A DNA stretch of 64,000 bases from Peptoniphilus grossensis ph5 (GTDB taxonomy: Bacteria; Bacillota; Clostridia; Tissierellales; Peptoniphilaceae), in contig NZ_HE978566.1 of NCBI RefSeq assembly GCF_000311825.1, positions 503,765 to 567,764 of the forward strand. Direction: 5' to 3'. A program made the position numbers and the translations under genes. Under the pieces are notes generated by a model. The model saw only the letters and a program-made list of their open reading frames with translations. It was not told where the DNA came from and searched no databases. Positions within the stretch are counted from its first letter, which is position 1. Each line of letters starts with the position of its first letter. This document shows, piece by piece, positions 1 to 9,241 of this stretch.

Positions 1-795
1 GCAAAAAGTCCTTACAAGGTCGTTGTAACCCTTAGTTTGATAAACTATTTTTGACTCATAGACTGCATCTGTTATATGTTTAAATACCTCTGCAGGTAGT
101 TCAACCCTGACACCAATATCCACTTGGTTTGAAAATAAATTAATATTAAATTTTTTGCAAATTTCAGAAATCCATTTAGAGCCACTTCTTCCTGAAGCAA
201 GAACTAATTTGTCACAGTAAAAAGTTTCACCCTTGTCAGTAGTAAGTTTAAAATTTTCATTTTTTTCAACATCAACTATTGTGGTGTTAAAAATTATTTC
301 CACTTTATCCTTAGTCCACTCATAAATTTTTTCTAGGATTTTCACATTTCTATCTGTGCCAAAATGTCTAACCTTGGCATCCAGCAAGTGTAGGTCATGT
401 TTTAAGGCAAGAGTTTTTAAATTTGATGCGCTTGTTTCATAAAGTTTTGAATTTCCACCGTCAAATTTGCATAGAACGGAGTCAACATATTCCATTAGTT
501 CAATTGACTCTTCTTTTCCAAGGTAGTCATGCATTTGTCCGCCAAAATTTGTTGTAATATTATATTTTCCATCAGATAAAGTACCGGCTCCACCATAACC
601 ATTCATGATATTGCAAGGTTTACAGCCAATACAGCTTTCAACTTGTCCAGTTTTTATTGGACACTGCCTTTTATAAATTGTATTGCCCTTGTCTATTACC
701 AGTACCTTTAAATTGGAATTTAACTTTTTAAATTCGTAAGAGGCAAAGACGCCACTTGCGCCTGAGCCAACTATTATTACATCATATTTATTCAA
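1..795 (-). CDS. FAD-dependent dehydrogenase (COG2509-like), 3'-truncated by the window edge
   Basis: The visible 265 codons begin with a dinucleotide-binding fold: MNKYDVIIVGSGASG is a GxGxxG-type FAD-binding motif. Next comes a Cys-rich stretch (C-P-I-K, then SCIGCKPCN) followed by GYGGAGTLSDGKYN, which is typical of the COG2509 family of predicted NAD(P)/FAD dehydrogenases. The visible end, VRTFC, is where this family normally continues into a second Cys motif, so the C-terminal third is missing only because the window ends. The start is a TTG placed 8 nt after a GGAG site inside the end of rluD; the nearby ATG codons are in another frame and reach a stop at once. The gene is last in the der-to-rluD run. 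The physiological substrate is unknown. Confidence 0.85.
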   Translation of the reverse strand, partial: MNKYDVIIVGSGASGVFASYEFKKLNSNLKVLVIDKGNTIYKRQCPIKTGQVESCIGCKPCNIMNGYGGAGTLSDGKYNITTNFGGQMHDYLGKEESIELMEYVDSVLCKFDGGNSKLYETSASNLKTLALKHDLHLLDAKVRHFGTDRNVKILEKIYEWTKDKVEIIFNTTIVDVEKNENFKLTTDKGETFYCDKLVLASGRSGSKWISEICKKFNINLFSNQVDIGVRVELPAEVFKHITDAVYESKIVYQTKGYNDLVRTFC

Positions 796-796
796 A

Positions 797-1699
797 TTAT
801 TTCTCCTTGCTAAAAAGTGCCATAAAATCATTGAACCTCTTTGGAAATTCATCAACAATTTCAAGTTCTTCACCTGTAATTGGGTGATTAAATTTAAGTT
901 TATAAGCGTGTAAAAGCTGTTTATTTATTTTATATTTGTTTTTTATGCCGTAGGTCTCATCGCCAACAACGGGATGATTTACATAGGATAAGTGCACTCT
1001 AATCTGGTGAGTTCTACCAGTATGTAGCCTGACATCTAAGAGAGTAAATTTATCAAAGTTTTTTAAAACATGAAAGCTTGTAGAGGCATGCTTAGAATTT
1101 TCTTCAACAACTTTCATTTTAATTCGATTATTGGGATCTCTTCCAATGGGTGCATCTACATCAAAGTCCTCATAGATATTACCATGAACTATTGCCAAAT
1201 AATGTTTTTCGATTTCTCGATTTTTAAACATATCTACCAGTTTATAATAAGCCTGGTCTTTTTTTGCAATAATCATAAGACCAGATGTATCCTTATCAAG
1301 CCTATGTACAATGCCAGGTCTATTTTCATCTATTGGGTTAGATAGATTTTTAAATTTATAAAGTAAACCATTAACAAGAGTTCCACTTTTATTTCCTGCA
1401 CCTGGATGGACTACTAAGTCCTGGGGCTTTGAAATTACAGCAAGATATTCGTCCTCATAAATTATATTAAAATCTATATTTTCTGGAAGAAGTTTCTCCT
1501 CATCGTCAAAGGAAACTGTAATGGTGTCCCCTTCCCTTAAACTATATCCTGCCTTTACGATTTTTCCATTTAATAAAATATTTCCAGCTTCAATATGTTT
1601 TTTTATTTGCGACCTATTTATTTCAAGTTTTTGATCTAAAAATTTATCAAGTCTAGTATCAACATCAAGAGTAGTTACTAGAAAAATGTTTTTGTACAT
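797..1699 (-). CDS. rluD: RluD-family 23S rRNA/large-subunit pseudouridine synthase
   Basis: The 300-residue protein has an N-terminal S4 RNA-binding domain (about residues 14-62) followed by the pseudouridine synthase domain. The signature HRLDKDTSG spans residues 132-140, with the catalytic Asp at 135. A second family motif, GRTHQIRVHLS, is present near residue 228. It converts uridines to pseudouridine in rRNA, probably in the large subunit; exact target sites cannot be read from sequence, and an RluD/YlyB-type assignment rests on length and domain order. It follows lspA by 3 nt, the lspA-rluD pairing found in many Firmicutes, and is probably co-transcribed with it. Confidence 0.93.
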   Translation of the reverse strand: MYKNIFLVTTLDVDTRLDKFLDQKLEINRSQIKKHIEAGNILLNGKIVKAGYSLREGDTITVSFDDEEKLLPENIDFNIIYEDEYLAVISKPQDLVVHPGAGNKSGTLVNGLLYKFKNLSNPIDENRPGIVHRLDKDTSGLMIIAKKDQAYYKLVDMFKNREIEKHYLAIVHGNIYEDFDVDAPIGRDPNNRIKMKVVEENSKHASTSFHVLKNFDKFTLLDVRLHTGRTHQIRVHLSYVNHPVVGDETYGIKNKYKINKQLLHAYKLKFNHPITGEELEIVDEFPKRFNDFMALFSKEK

Positions 1700-1702
1700 A
1701 AA

Positions 1703-2158
1703 TCACCTTTTATTGTCGTGAAGAACTATTCCAATGGAAATTAAAATTGTTCCAAGAACAATAAACATATCGGCAAAATTAAAAATTGCAAAATCATGGC
1801 CAAAGAACCTCATACTTATAAAGTCAACAACATAGTGAAGTCTAATTCTGTCTATGAAGTTTCCAATAGTCCCACCAATAAGAAGACTGAAACTAACTAA
1901 ATAAATAAAGGGAACCTTATTATAATTTCTAATTAAAAATACAATTAAAAATAGTAAAACTAGGACAGTTATAACTGTAAATAGAGATCTAAATCCTTGT
2001 AAAATTCCAAAGGCTGCACCTCTATTCTCTATGTAATAGAGTTTCAAAAAGTTGTCAATTAGTACAATTGGATTTTCATTTGCAATATTTGCAACCACCA
2101 AATATTTTGTAAACTGATCTATAATTATTAAAATAATGCAAAAAATAGCAACGAACAT
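1703..2158 (-). CDS. lspA: Lipoprotein signal peptidase (signal peptidase II)
   Basis: This 151-aa integral membrane protein has four hydrophobic segments. It removes signal peptides from diacylglyceryl-modified prolipoproteins at the cytoplasmic membrane. Both catalytic aspartates are in their usual contexts: D112 in VVDF and D130 in FNFAD. The upstream motifs NRGAAFG (from residue 45) and GGTIGNFIDR (95-104) are the other conserved blocks. Length is normal for the family. It is preceded by ylmH with a 9-nt gap and followed directly by rluD. Confidence 0.96.
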   Translation of the reverse strand: MFVAIFCIILIIIDQFTKYLVVANIANENPIVLIDNFLKLYYIENRGAAFGILQGFRSLFTVITVLVLLFLIVFLIRNYNKVPFIYLVSFSLLIGGTIGNFIDRIRLHYVVDFISMRFFGHDFAIFNFADMFIVLGTILISIGIVLHDNKR

Positions 2159-2167
2159 AGTATCTCC

Positions 2168-2950
2168 TTACTTATTTAATCTCACTAAAACTACAAAATT
2201 GCCCCTCTTAGTGCTTCCTTCAACTTCAAAAATTCTAAATCTTCCATACTTTCTAAGGGAAACCAAGTCACCTTCCTCAAGCTCAAAGTGAGCTCTTGTC
2301 TCCTTGGCAAAATTAACTTTTACAAGTTCACCATCTATCATCTTTTTAACCTTTGATCTTGATAGATTAAAGACCTTAGAGATTAAATTATCTAATCTAA
2401 AGGAAGAGACAACAATTTTTTTGTAGTCAAATTCCTTTTTTGGGAGATCAGAAATTTTATCTTCACGACTGAGGACAATATTGTATTTAGATATTTTTGT
2501 GAGGTTTATTTCTACAAAGTTTGCAATTTCTCTTTTAACAAAAAAATAAGTGAATTTTTCTCCAATTAAAATATCACCTATTTTTTGTCTGTCTATACTT
2601 AGGCCTAAAATAGATCCTAGTACATCGCCGTGTTTAATTTTTTCATTAGATTCAAATTTAAATAAGACAATATCATCTGCATCATTTTCACATTTATAAC
2701 TAGGATAAATATAAATGATGCAGGATTCACTGTCATTGTATCCCCCATGGGTTTCATAGGAGATTTCATCTTTAAACCTATTTAAAATGGAAATAGACAA
2801 ATTAATCTCATGAGGATTTAAAAAATCTGTTGATTCAGTAATATGACTTTTCATTACAGATTCCATTTTGTCAATAACTTTCCTTATAGTAGTCCTTTCC
2901 TCAGGCCTATTAATATGATTAATTAAATCTATTCTGTTTAAATTTACCAA
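2168..2950 (-). CDS. ylmH: YlmH-type S4-domain RNA-binding protein
   Basis: A 260-aa protein whose C-terminal 70 residues form an S4 RNA-binding domain (LDNLISKVFNLSRSKVKKMI and following). The rest matches the YlmH layout of the division-associated ylm cluster; the family is linked to septum placement and, more recently, to rescue of stalled large ribosomal subunits. The proposed start is a TTG that overlaps the last codons of sepF by 7 nt, with only a weak GGAA upstream, so the true N-terminus could lie further inside. Its position between sepF and lspA supports the call. Confidence 0.88.
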   Translation of the reverse strand: MVNLNRIDLINHINRPEERTTIRKVIDKMESVMKSHITESTDFLNPHEINLSISILNRFKDEISYETHGGYNDSESCIIYIYPSYKCENDADDIVLFKFESNEKIKHGDVLGSILGLSIDRQKIGDILIGEKFTYFFVKREIANFVEINLTKISKYNIVLSREDKISDLPKKEFDYKKIVVSSFRLDNLISKVFNLSRSKVKKMIDGELVKVNFAKETRAHFELEEGDLVSLRKYGRFRIFEVEGSTKRGNFVVLVRLNK

Positions 2951-3393
2951 GGAAACATTCCGTTGTTCTTAAGTTGCTCTTTTAATCCATCAATTTCAAC
3001 ATTGTTTGGTGCCAAGATAAAAATATCTTTGTTAACTTTTTGCATCTTTCCATCAAGTGCATAAAGAGCTCCACTTACAAAATCAAAGATTTGTCTCTTA
3101 ACATCAACATCAAGTTGTTCAAAATTAAGAACTACAGCCTTGAAATCTCTTAAATCATCAACTATAAGTGGTGATTCATCATAAGAAAGTGGTTCATGAA
3201 CTGTAATTATCATATTGCTTGTTGATACTCTTGGTTTAGCTTTAGTATGAGTGATGTTCTTTGGTGCATAAGTAGGTTCTACAACCTCTGCTTCCTTTAC
3301 ATCATCTTCAAAATCTTCGTCAAAATCTTCGTATTCATATTCATCTGCAAAGCCAAAGATTTTCTTTAGTTTGTCCATAGTTTTTTCTGCCAT
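2944..3393 (-). CDS. sepF: Cell division protein SepF
   Basis: This 149-aa cytoplasmic protein has the SepF layout: a short N-terminal amphipathic helix, an acidic linker (residues about 17-35), and a conserved C-terminal domain containing VVLNFEQLDVDVKRQIFDF and GALYALDGKMQKV. SepF binds FtsZ and anchors Z-rings to the membrane. A clean GGAGG lies upstream of the ATG. It sits between yggS and ylmH, the usual ylm order, although no ylmG (YggT) gene is found between sepF and ylmH here. Confidence 0.95.
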   Translation of the reverse strand: MAEKTMDKLKKIFGFADEYEYEDFDEDFEDDVKEAEVVEPTYAPKNITHTKAKPRVSTSNMIITVHEPLSYDESPLIVDDLRDFKAVVLNFEQLDVDVKRQIFDFVSGALYALDGKMQKVNKDIFILAPNNVEIDGLKEQLKNNGMFPW

Positions 3394-3402
3394 AATATCC
3401 TC

Positions 3403-4113
3403 CTAATTATAATTTCTATTTCCAAATAATTTAGAACCAACTCTGATCATATTGGATCCTTCTTGGATTGCCAATTTAAAATCATGGCTCATCCCCATTG
3501 ATAAATATTTCATCTCAAGTCCATCATAGTTTTTTGATGCAATATTTTCAAACATTATATTCATCTTCTCAAATAATTTTCTCAGCAAAGTTTCATCAGG
3601 ACTATTTGGAGCAATAGCCATAAGCCCCTTAATATTAATATTTTTATAATCTAAAAGCTCATAAATAAAATCTTCAGTTTCCTCATATTTTATTCCTGAT
3701 TTAGTCGCTTCATTGCCAATGTTAATTTGCACAAGACAATTTACTTTGATGTCATCTTTTTCTGCTCTCTTATTAATTTCTTTAGCTAATTTTATTCTAT
3801 CCAGAGATTGAATTAATTCTACTTTGTCATAAATATATTTTACTTTATTAGTCTGTAAATTGCCAATCAAATGAAAATTTATTTTATTATTTTTTAACTT
3901 TTCTTCAATTTCTTTATCTTCTATCTTTGAAACAAGTTCTTGAACCTTATTTTCGCCAAAATCCATGACACCAAGTTGGTTAAAAACCTTTATCATTTCT
4001 ACTGGATGGGTCTTTGATACAGCAATTAGTTTGACATCTCTTTTAAAATTAGAATTATCCTTTGCTATTTCTATATCTTCATAAAGTTTTTTTAAATTGT
4101 CTTCCAAATTCAA
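3403..4113 (-). CDS. yggS: YggS/YlmE family pyridoxal-phosphate homeostasis protein
   Basis: A 236-aa single-domain fold III PLP-binding protein. LIAVSKTHP contains the lysine that forms the Schiff base with PLP, and HLIGNLQTNKVKYI and the C-terminal SMGMSHDFKLAIQEGS (phosphate-binding region) are the conserved family blocks. It buffers free PLP and affects amino acid and keto acid balance. The start is TTG, 7 nt after a GAGG site, with no better ATG nearby. It stands directly upstream of sepF, as in many Firmicutes. Confidence 0.93.
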   Translation of the reverse strand: MNLEDNLKKLYEDIEIAKDNSNFKRDVKLIAVSKTHPVEMIKVFNQLGVMDFGENKVQELVSKIEDKEIEEKLKNNKINFHLIGNLQTNKVKYIYDKVELIQSLDRIKLAKEINKRAEKDDIKVNCLVQINIGNEATKSGIKYEETEDFIYELLDYKNINIKGLMAIAPNSPDETLLRKLFEKMNIMFENIASKNYDGLEMKYLSMGMSHDFKLAIQEGSNMIRVGSKLFGNRNYN

Positions 4114-4122
4114 AATATCACC

Positions 4123-5370
4123 TCAATTTAAGATTCTTGACTCATCTACAGTTTTTGGATTTATTACTATGGCGTCGTTAACAGTTACAGTTTTATAACT
4201 TTTATCGCCAATGCTAATAACAGACTCTTTATTTCCCTTGTTGATAAAGACATAATCATTTGTCTCACTTACTATTTCAACTGGCACAAATTTAACAAGC
4301 CCCTTGATTTCCTGTATATATACTCCAGTAAGATTATCTCTTTCTATAAGCGTTGACTTTGGTATTTCAAAGCCCTTAGTTTTATTTACTATAATTTTGC
4401 CATCGTGTATCCTATTAGAATACATATTTTCAAAATATCTATCTAGGCTAACAATAATTACGGCATGATTATTATCTTTATTTATTTTTTCCACTATACC
4501 ATAAATGTCTTCAATTTCTGGAATTTGTATTTTAACAGAATCCCCAATATTATAATTTGAAATTTGTGAGACATTGTTAATAGTGCAGGCAACCTTCCAA
4601 TTTAAATTATTTACTATTTTAAAAAGCGGATCTCCATTTTTTACCTTGGTTTCCATTTCCAAACTTTTAAAGTTGTAGTTTTTATTTAAGTATTTATAAG
4701 TAAACTTGTCTAAATTGTCAATTTTAAAATAATCCTCATTGCCATCAATTTTATAAGTAACTATACCACTAAATTCTGCAAGATAAGAAAAATTGAATTT
4801 AGAAATTTTTTCTTCTAAGTCCCTTTTCTTAAGCAAAAGAGTATCCTCTGATAGTTCAAGATATTCCTTTAATTCAGCCTCATTAATGTTTTCTTGAGAA
4901 GCTTCATCTGATGAATTTATATCAAAATAAACCCCAGAATAATTTTTGTTTTTTATTTGTTCTTGAAGATTTTTTGTAAAACTCAAAGAATTTTCTTTTT
5001 CTACGGGTTCAATTCCCTTTTTTATCTTTATTGCTGCCTTAACTTTATTTAGTTCATCCTTTAAAGAGGATACATCTTCCATTAAATTTAAATTTGCAAC
5101 TTCATAGCCTACAGGCACCTTTTGTCCTTCACTGGCATGAAATACTACAATCCCATCTCCTTTTGAAAAATAAGCTTTTTCATCAAAGAGATTGTAAATT
5201 TTTGTGTCAATATCCTTTTCAAAAGTGGTCAAAGTTGGAAAAATTGTTTTATAATTATTTACTCTACTTCCTCTTATTAATTTTGCAAAAAATACAATTA
5301 AAATTAAAAAAATTAAAAGAGCCAGCATCCTTCTCTTGAAAAATTTATTTTTTTTAAAAAAACTGTTCAA
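4123..5370 (-). CDS. HlyD-like membrane protein of the ylm/division cluster
   Basis: The 415-aa protein has a cytoplasmic N-terminal stretch rich in Lys/Phe, one transmembrane segment (about residues 13-30) and a large extracytoplasmic part. That part has a biotinyl/lipoyl-like hairpin (GDGIVVFHASEGQKVPVGYEV), a Lys/Glu-rich coiled coil (about 95-190) and a C-terminal beta-rich region, the layout of HlyD-like adaptor proteins. No ABC or RND partner is encoded beside it; it lies instead between gpsA and yggS. Comparable HlyD-type genes sit next to yggS-sepF in many Clostridia, so a role in envelope or division is a guess from context. Confidence 0.75.
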   Translation of the reverse strand: MNSFFKKNKFFKRRMLALLIFLILIVFFAKLIRGSRVNNYKTIFPTLTTFEKDIDTKIYNLFDEKAYFSKGDGIVVFHASEGQKVPVGYEVANLNLMEDVSSLKDELNKVKAAIKIKKGIEPVEKENSLSFTKNLQEQIKNKNYSGVYFDINSSDEASQENINEAELKEYLELSEDTLLLKKRDLEEKISKFNFSYLAEFSGIVTYKIDGNEDYFKIDNLDKFTYKYLNKNYNFKSLEMETKVKNGDPLFKIVNNLNWKVACTINNVSQISNYNIGDSVKIQIPEIEDIYGIVEKINKDNNHAVIIVSLDRYFENMYSNRIHDGKIIVNKTKGFEIPKSTLIERDNLTGVYIQEIKGLVKFVPVEIVSETNDYVFINKGNKESVISIGDKSYKTVTVNDAIVINPKTVDESRILN

Positions 5371-5421
5371 AAAACCACCTATTCATCAAATAATTATATC
5401 ACAAACTCCTGCAATATGTTA

Positions 5422-6429
5422 TTATTCGAAGAAGATTTGCTCTATTTCGTCCTTATTTTTTCTAGTCATTAAATCATACACAGCTTTATTTGGATCGTAA
5501 CCTTCATATAAAACTTGGTAAAGTGCATTTGTTATTGGCATTTCTATGTTTTTAAGTTGAGAAAGTTTATAAGCAGACTTAACAGTCTTAACTCCCTCAA
5601 CTACTTGACCAACTTCCTTGCAGGCTGCTTCCATTGATTTACCTTGACCAATTAATATTCCTGCTCTTCTATTTCTAGAGTGCATACTTGTGCAAGTTAC
5701 TATTAAGTCACCAATGCCAGATAGTCCATTGAAGGTGTGTGGGTTTGCACCCATGACAATACCTAGTTTACTCATTTCATAAATTCCACGAGTCATTAGT
5801 GCTGCCTTTGAGTTGTCTCCATAACCTAGACCATCATTCATGCCTGCAGCAAGAGCAATAATATTTTTTAAAGCGCCACCTATTTCAACCCCGATTAAAT
5901 CAGGATTTGTGTAAATTCTAAAAATTGAAGTAGAAAATTCGTGTTGAATAGTTACTGCAGCCCTTGGATCTAGAGAAGAAGCTACAAGAGTTGTTGGAAT
6001 ATCCTTTCCTACTTCTTCAGCGTGAGATGGTCCAGAAAGAGCTACAAAGGGATTGTCCTTTAAAATTTCTGATGAAATTTCTGAAATTCTATCGAGAGTT
6101 TCAAGTTCAAATCCCTTTGATAAGTTGACAATAATTGTCTCCTTTGAAATCTTGCCCTTAATTCTTTCTAAAATTTCTCTAGTGCTAGAAGTTGGCACTG
6201 CAATAACAAAAACATCAATATCTTCAAGAACACTATCTAAATCATTAGTAAGGTTGATTTCATTTTTAAATTTTGCTCCTGGAAGATATTTTGAATTTTC
6301 TTTATTTTTCTTTATATCATCAATTACAGATTTATTTCTAATATAAAAATTTACCTTATGCCCTTTATTTGATAAAAGCCTAGCAATGGCAGTACCCCAG
6401 CTTCCACCACCACATAGTGTGATATTCAT
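5422..6429 (-). CDS. gpsA: Glycerol-3-phosphate dehydrogenase [NAD(P)+]
   Basis: A 335-aa enzyme that reduces dihydroxyacetone phosphate to sn-glycerol-3-phosphate for phospholipid synthesis. The N-terminal MNITLCGGGSWGTAIA is the NAD(P)-binding glycine motif; GGALKNIIALAAG carries the catalytic lysine region and NGLSGIGDLIVTCTS the C-terminal substrate-binding block. The start overlaps the plsY stop by 4 nt, so the two are translationally coupled and form a lipid-precursor pair. Confidence 0.97.
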   Translation of the reverse strand: MNITLCGGGSWGTAIARLLSNKGHKVNFYIRNKSVIDDIKKNKENSKYLPGAKFKNEINLTNDLDSVLEDIDVFVIAVPTSSTREILERIKGKISKETIIVNLSKGFELETLDRISEISSEILKDNPFVALSGPSHAEEVGKDIPTTLVASSLDPRAAVTIQHEFSTSIFRIYTNPDLIGVEIGGALKNIIALAAGMNDGLGYGDNSKAALMTRGIYEMSKLGIVMGANPHTFNGLSGIGDLIVTCTSMHSRNRRAGILIGQGKSMEAACKEVGQVVEGVKTVKSAYKLSQLKNIEMPITNALYQVLYEGYDPNKAVYDLMTRKNKDEIEQIFFE

Positions 6430-7016
6430 TTCCTACCTCCTATTTTATTTTCATTTCCGGCTATTAATCTCTTGATGTTATCCTTATGTCTTATTATTCC
6501 AATTAAAGCAATAATATCAATTAAAATAATATTATAAGTAGTAAGGTCTGACATAAAGGTGTAGACAATAATAATTGAAATGAAAAATAAAATTGAACCA
6601 ACAGAAACTATTTTTGTTAGAAGAGTTCCAAGCACCCATACAATATAACATATTAAGGTAAGGGGAAAATTAAAAAGAGCTAAGGCGCCTAGAGTTGTAG
6701 CAACTCCCTTTCCACCTCTAAAATTCATGTAGAAGGGGAAATCGTGACCAATTACAGATCCAAGTATTCCCAGTGGAATAAGGTTTCTCCCGAAAAATTT
6801 TCCAATTATAAAAGTTACTGCTACTCCCTTAAAAAAATCAATAATAAAAGTTGTAACACCAGCTTTTTTGCCAAGAACTCTCATGGCATTAGTTGTTCCA
6901 GCGTTTCCTGAACCATATTTTCTAATATCTTTATTTAAAAATAATTCTCCTATAATATAGGAACCAGAAATTGTGCCAATCAAATAAGATATAATTAAAA
7001 CTAAGAAATAATTCAT
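6426..7016 (-). CDS. plsY: Acyl-phosphate:glycerol-3-phosphate acyltransferase PlsY
   Basis: This 196-aa multispanning membrane enzyme transfers an acyl group from acyl-phosphate to glycerol-3-phosphate. Conserved family blocks are visible: GSGNAGTTNAMRVLG, GSVIGHDFPFY and GFRGGKGVATTLG. It overlaps der upstream and gpsA downstream by 4 nt each, so product (gpsA) and user (plsY) of glycerol-3-phosphate are coupled. Its acyl-phosphate partner PlsX is encoded elsewhere in the window (about 46 kb). Confidence 0.96.
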   Translation of the reverse strand: MNYFLVLIISYLIGTISGSYIIGELFLNKDIRKYGSGNAGTTNAMRVLGKKAGVTTFIIDFFKGVAVTFIIGKFFGRNLIPLGILGSVIGHDFPFYMNFRGGKGVATTLGALALFNFPLTLICYIVWVLGTLLTKIVSVGSILFFISIIIVYTFMSDLTTYNIILIDIIALIGIIRHKDNIKRLIAGNENKIGGRK

Positions 7017-8353
7017 CTTCTTGGTCCTTTGTCAGCTCTTGGATTAACTCTGTTTTTCAACTCCAATATTATTGGAGTGCCATCAAAGGAATAGGTCTCT
7101 CTAATTTGATTTTCAATATATCTCAAATAGGAGAAGTGGAATAATTCCTTATCATTAACAGAAAGTAAAAATTTTGGTGGTCTAACACTTACTTGAGAAC
7201 CGTAGTAGAGCTTTCCTCTCTTGCCCTTATCTGATGGCGGTTGGTTCATAAGAACTGCTCTATTTAAAATATCGTTTAATACACCAGTTTGAATTCTGTG
7301 GTTGTAATTGTTGTTTACCACTTCAATTAAATCTAAAAATTCATTTACTCTTTGACCGGTTTTAGCTGATATAAATATTATTGGAGCATATAAGACAAAA
7401 GGAAGCTGATTTCTTATTTCCTTTTCAAAGTTTTTCATAGTCTTTGTCTCTTTTTCAAGAGCATCCCACTTATTTACTGCAATAATAATTGCCTTATTAT
7501 TGTCATGAGCATATCCAACAATTTTAGAATCCTGTTCAGTTACACCTTCTAGCGCATCAATCATAAGTACACAGACATTTGATCTTTCTATTGCAGTAAG
7601 AGTTCTTATTACAGAATATCTCTCAACACCTGGTACAATTTTTTTCTTTTTTCTAAGTCCAGCAGTGTCTACAAAAACATATTCATTGTCCTTGTATTTA
7701 ATTAAAGAGTCAATTGAATCTCTTGTAGTGCCGGGAATATCTGTAACTATAGACCTGTTTTCTCCAGTTAAATAATTTAGAAGAGAGGACTTGCCAACAT
7801 TAGGTTTACCTATTAAGGTAACCCTTATAAGATCATCATCTTCTATATCATCTACTGGTGTAAAACCACTTACAACTTCGTCAAGCAAGTCACCTACACC
7901 AGTGCCTTGTTCAGCACTTATGCCAATGGGATTTCCTAAACCTAATTCATAAAAATCAAAAATATTTTCCTTTGTTATTTTTGAATCATATTTATTTACA
8001 GCTAAAACAACTTTAGTTTTGGTTTTTCTGAGAAATTGTGAAATTTCTACATCTGTTGGATTTAAACCCTCAGCACCATCTACTAAAAATATTACAACAT
8101 CAGAAGTTTCTAGTGCCATATCGATTTGTGCCTTGATGCTAGACATAAATATGTCTTCGTCCTTTAGATCAAGTCCACCTGTATCCACAAGTAAAAATTT
8201 ATAATTAAGCCAAGATGCAGGTTGATATATTCTATCTCTAGTTACACCTGGAGTATCTTCAGTTATAGAAACTTTTCTTCCTACTATTTTGTTAAATAAA
8301 GTAGATTTGCCTACATTTGGTCTGCCAATTATTGAAACTATGGGCATTTCCAT
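7013..8353 (-). CDS. der: Ribosome-associated GTPase Der (EngA)
   Basis: A 446-aa tandem GTPase: the first G domain has P-loop GRPNVGKST and switch DTPG, the second GKPNVGKSS with DIPGTTRD, NKWD (G4) and a C-terminal KH-like domain. Two adjacent G domains are unique to Der, which acts in late 50S assembly. Length is normal. It is first in the long minus-strand run and has a good promoter 20-50 nt upstream. Confidence 0.97.
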   Translation of the reverse strand: MEMPIVSIIGRPNVGKSTLFNKIVGRKVSITEDTPGVTRDRIYQPASWLNYKFLLVDTGGLDLKDEDIFMSSIKAQIDMALETSDVVIFLVDGAEGLNPTDVEISQFLRKTKTKVVLAVNKYDSKITKENIFDFYELGLGNPIGISAEQGTGVGDLLDEVVSGFTPVDDIEDDDLIRVTLIGKPNVGKSSLLNYLTGENRSIVTDIPGTTRDSIDSLIKYKDNEYVFVDTAGLRKKKKIVPGVERYSVIRTLTAIERSNVCVLMIDALEGVTEQDSKIVGYAHDNNKAIIIAVNKWDALEKETKTMKNFEKEIRNQLPFVLYAPIIFISAKTGQRVNEFLDLIEVVNNNYNHRIQTGVLNDILNRAVLMNQPPSDKGKRGKLYYGSQVSVRPPKFLLSVNDKELFHFSYLRYIENQIRETYSFDGTPIILELKNRVNPRADKGPRR

Positions 8354-8374
8354 ATAATCACCCCTATCTAAGTA

Positions 8375-8403
8375 ATTATAACAAATTAAATTATTAGATT
8401 CAA
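8375..8403 (-). promoter_or_regulatory. Promoter for the der-plsY-gpsA operon
   Basis: On the minus strand a TTGAAT -35 and a TATAAT -10 are separated by exactly 17 nt, ending about 20 nt upstream of the der ATG. It lies back to back with the plus-strand promoter of the exporter genes. Confidence 0.8.
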
Positions 8404-8417
8404 TTTACTATTTACAA

Positions 8418-8446
8418 TTGAGAATAAAAAAACTCCATAGTATAAT
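8418..8446 (+). promoter_or_regulatory. Promoter for the threonine/serine exporter pair
   Basis: TTGAGA and TATAAT are separated by 17 nt on the plus strand. The predicted start of transcription is only about 8-10 nt upstream of the gene's GGTGAT ribosome-binding site, giving a very short leader. Confidence 0.82.
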
Positions 8447-8461
8447 TAGCTTGGTGATAAA

Positions 8462-9241
8462 ATGGCGAAAGTTTTAAACAATATAAAAGATGCTAAAGAT
8501 TTAATGAATCTATCCTTATTCACTGGCGCTTTATTAATTCAAAATGGAGCAGAATCTTATAGGGCAGAAGATACAATCGAAAGGATTTGTAAGTCGGTCT
8601 CTAATATTTCTAATGTTTCAGCCTACGCTCTACCCTCTGCAATTTTTATTTCAATGGAGTTTGAGGGAGAAACTCTTAACAATTTTAGAAAAATTACAAT
8701 TTCAGATACAAATTTATATAAAATTGACTGTGTAAATTCTTTTTCAAGAGATTTTGTCTCACGAGATCTTTCAATAAAGGAAGGCTATGAAAGACTTTTT
8801 GAAATTGATGCAGCTGAAGAAAATCCAAAGAAAATATATTTTTCTGGTGGCATTGCTTCCTCCTTCTTCACACTTTTATTTGGTGGCGACTTAAAGGACT
8901 TCTTGGCTAGTTTTCTTATTGGCATATTAATCCCCATAGTTCTTGAAAAACTTAGCTACTTCAAACTTTCTTTTTTCATAAATAATATTATTTGCGCCTT
9001 TATTACATCAGTCCTAGCAATTATCTGTGTACACTTTGGTTTTGGCTCAAACATTGACAACATAATCATCGGAGTAATAATGCTTTTGGTTCCTGGCGTT
9101 GCCATAACAAACTCTGTGAGAGACATAATGAGCGGCGAATTTATAACAGGTGCCATTACTATGATTAAAGCCTTCTTCATTGCACTTGCCATTGCCTTTG
9201 GCGTGGGCGTTGGTTTAAAAATTATGAGGTTTATAATATGA
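8462..9241 (+). CDS. Threonine/serine exporter, ThrE N-domain (YjjP-like)
   Basis: The 259-aa protein has the ThrE/YjjP layout: a cytoplasmic N-terminal region with the family block GALLIQNGAESYRAEDT followed by about five membrane segments (from residue 125), including VPGVAITNSVRDIMSGEFITG, conserved in the family. Together with the next gene it forms a split version of the ThrE exporter, which removes excess threonine or serine. It overlaps the next gene by 4 nt. Substrate is inferred from family only. One of only three plus-strand genes here. Confidence 0.88.
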   Translation: MAKVLNNIKDAKDLMNLSLFTGALLIQNGAESYRAEDTIERICKSVSNISNVSAYALPSAIFISMEFEGETLNNFRKITISDTNLYKIDCVNSFSRDFVSRDLSIKEGYERLFEIDAAEENPKKIYFSGGIASSFFTLLFGGDLKDFLASFLIGILIPIVLEKLSYFKLSFFINNIICAFITSVLAIICVHFGFGSNIDNIIIGVIMLLVPGVAITNSVRDIMSGEFITGAITMIKAFFIALAIAFGVGVGLKIMRFII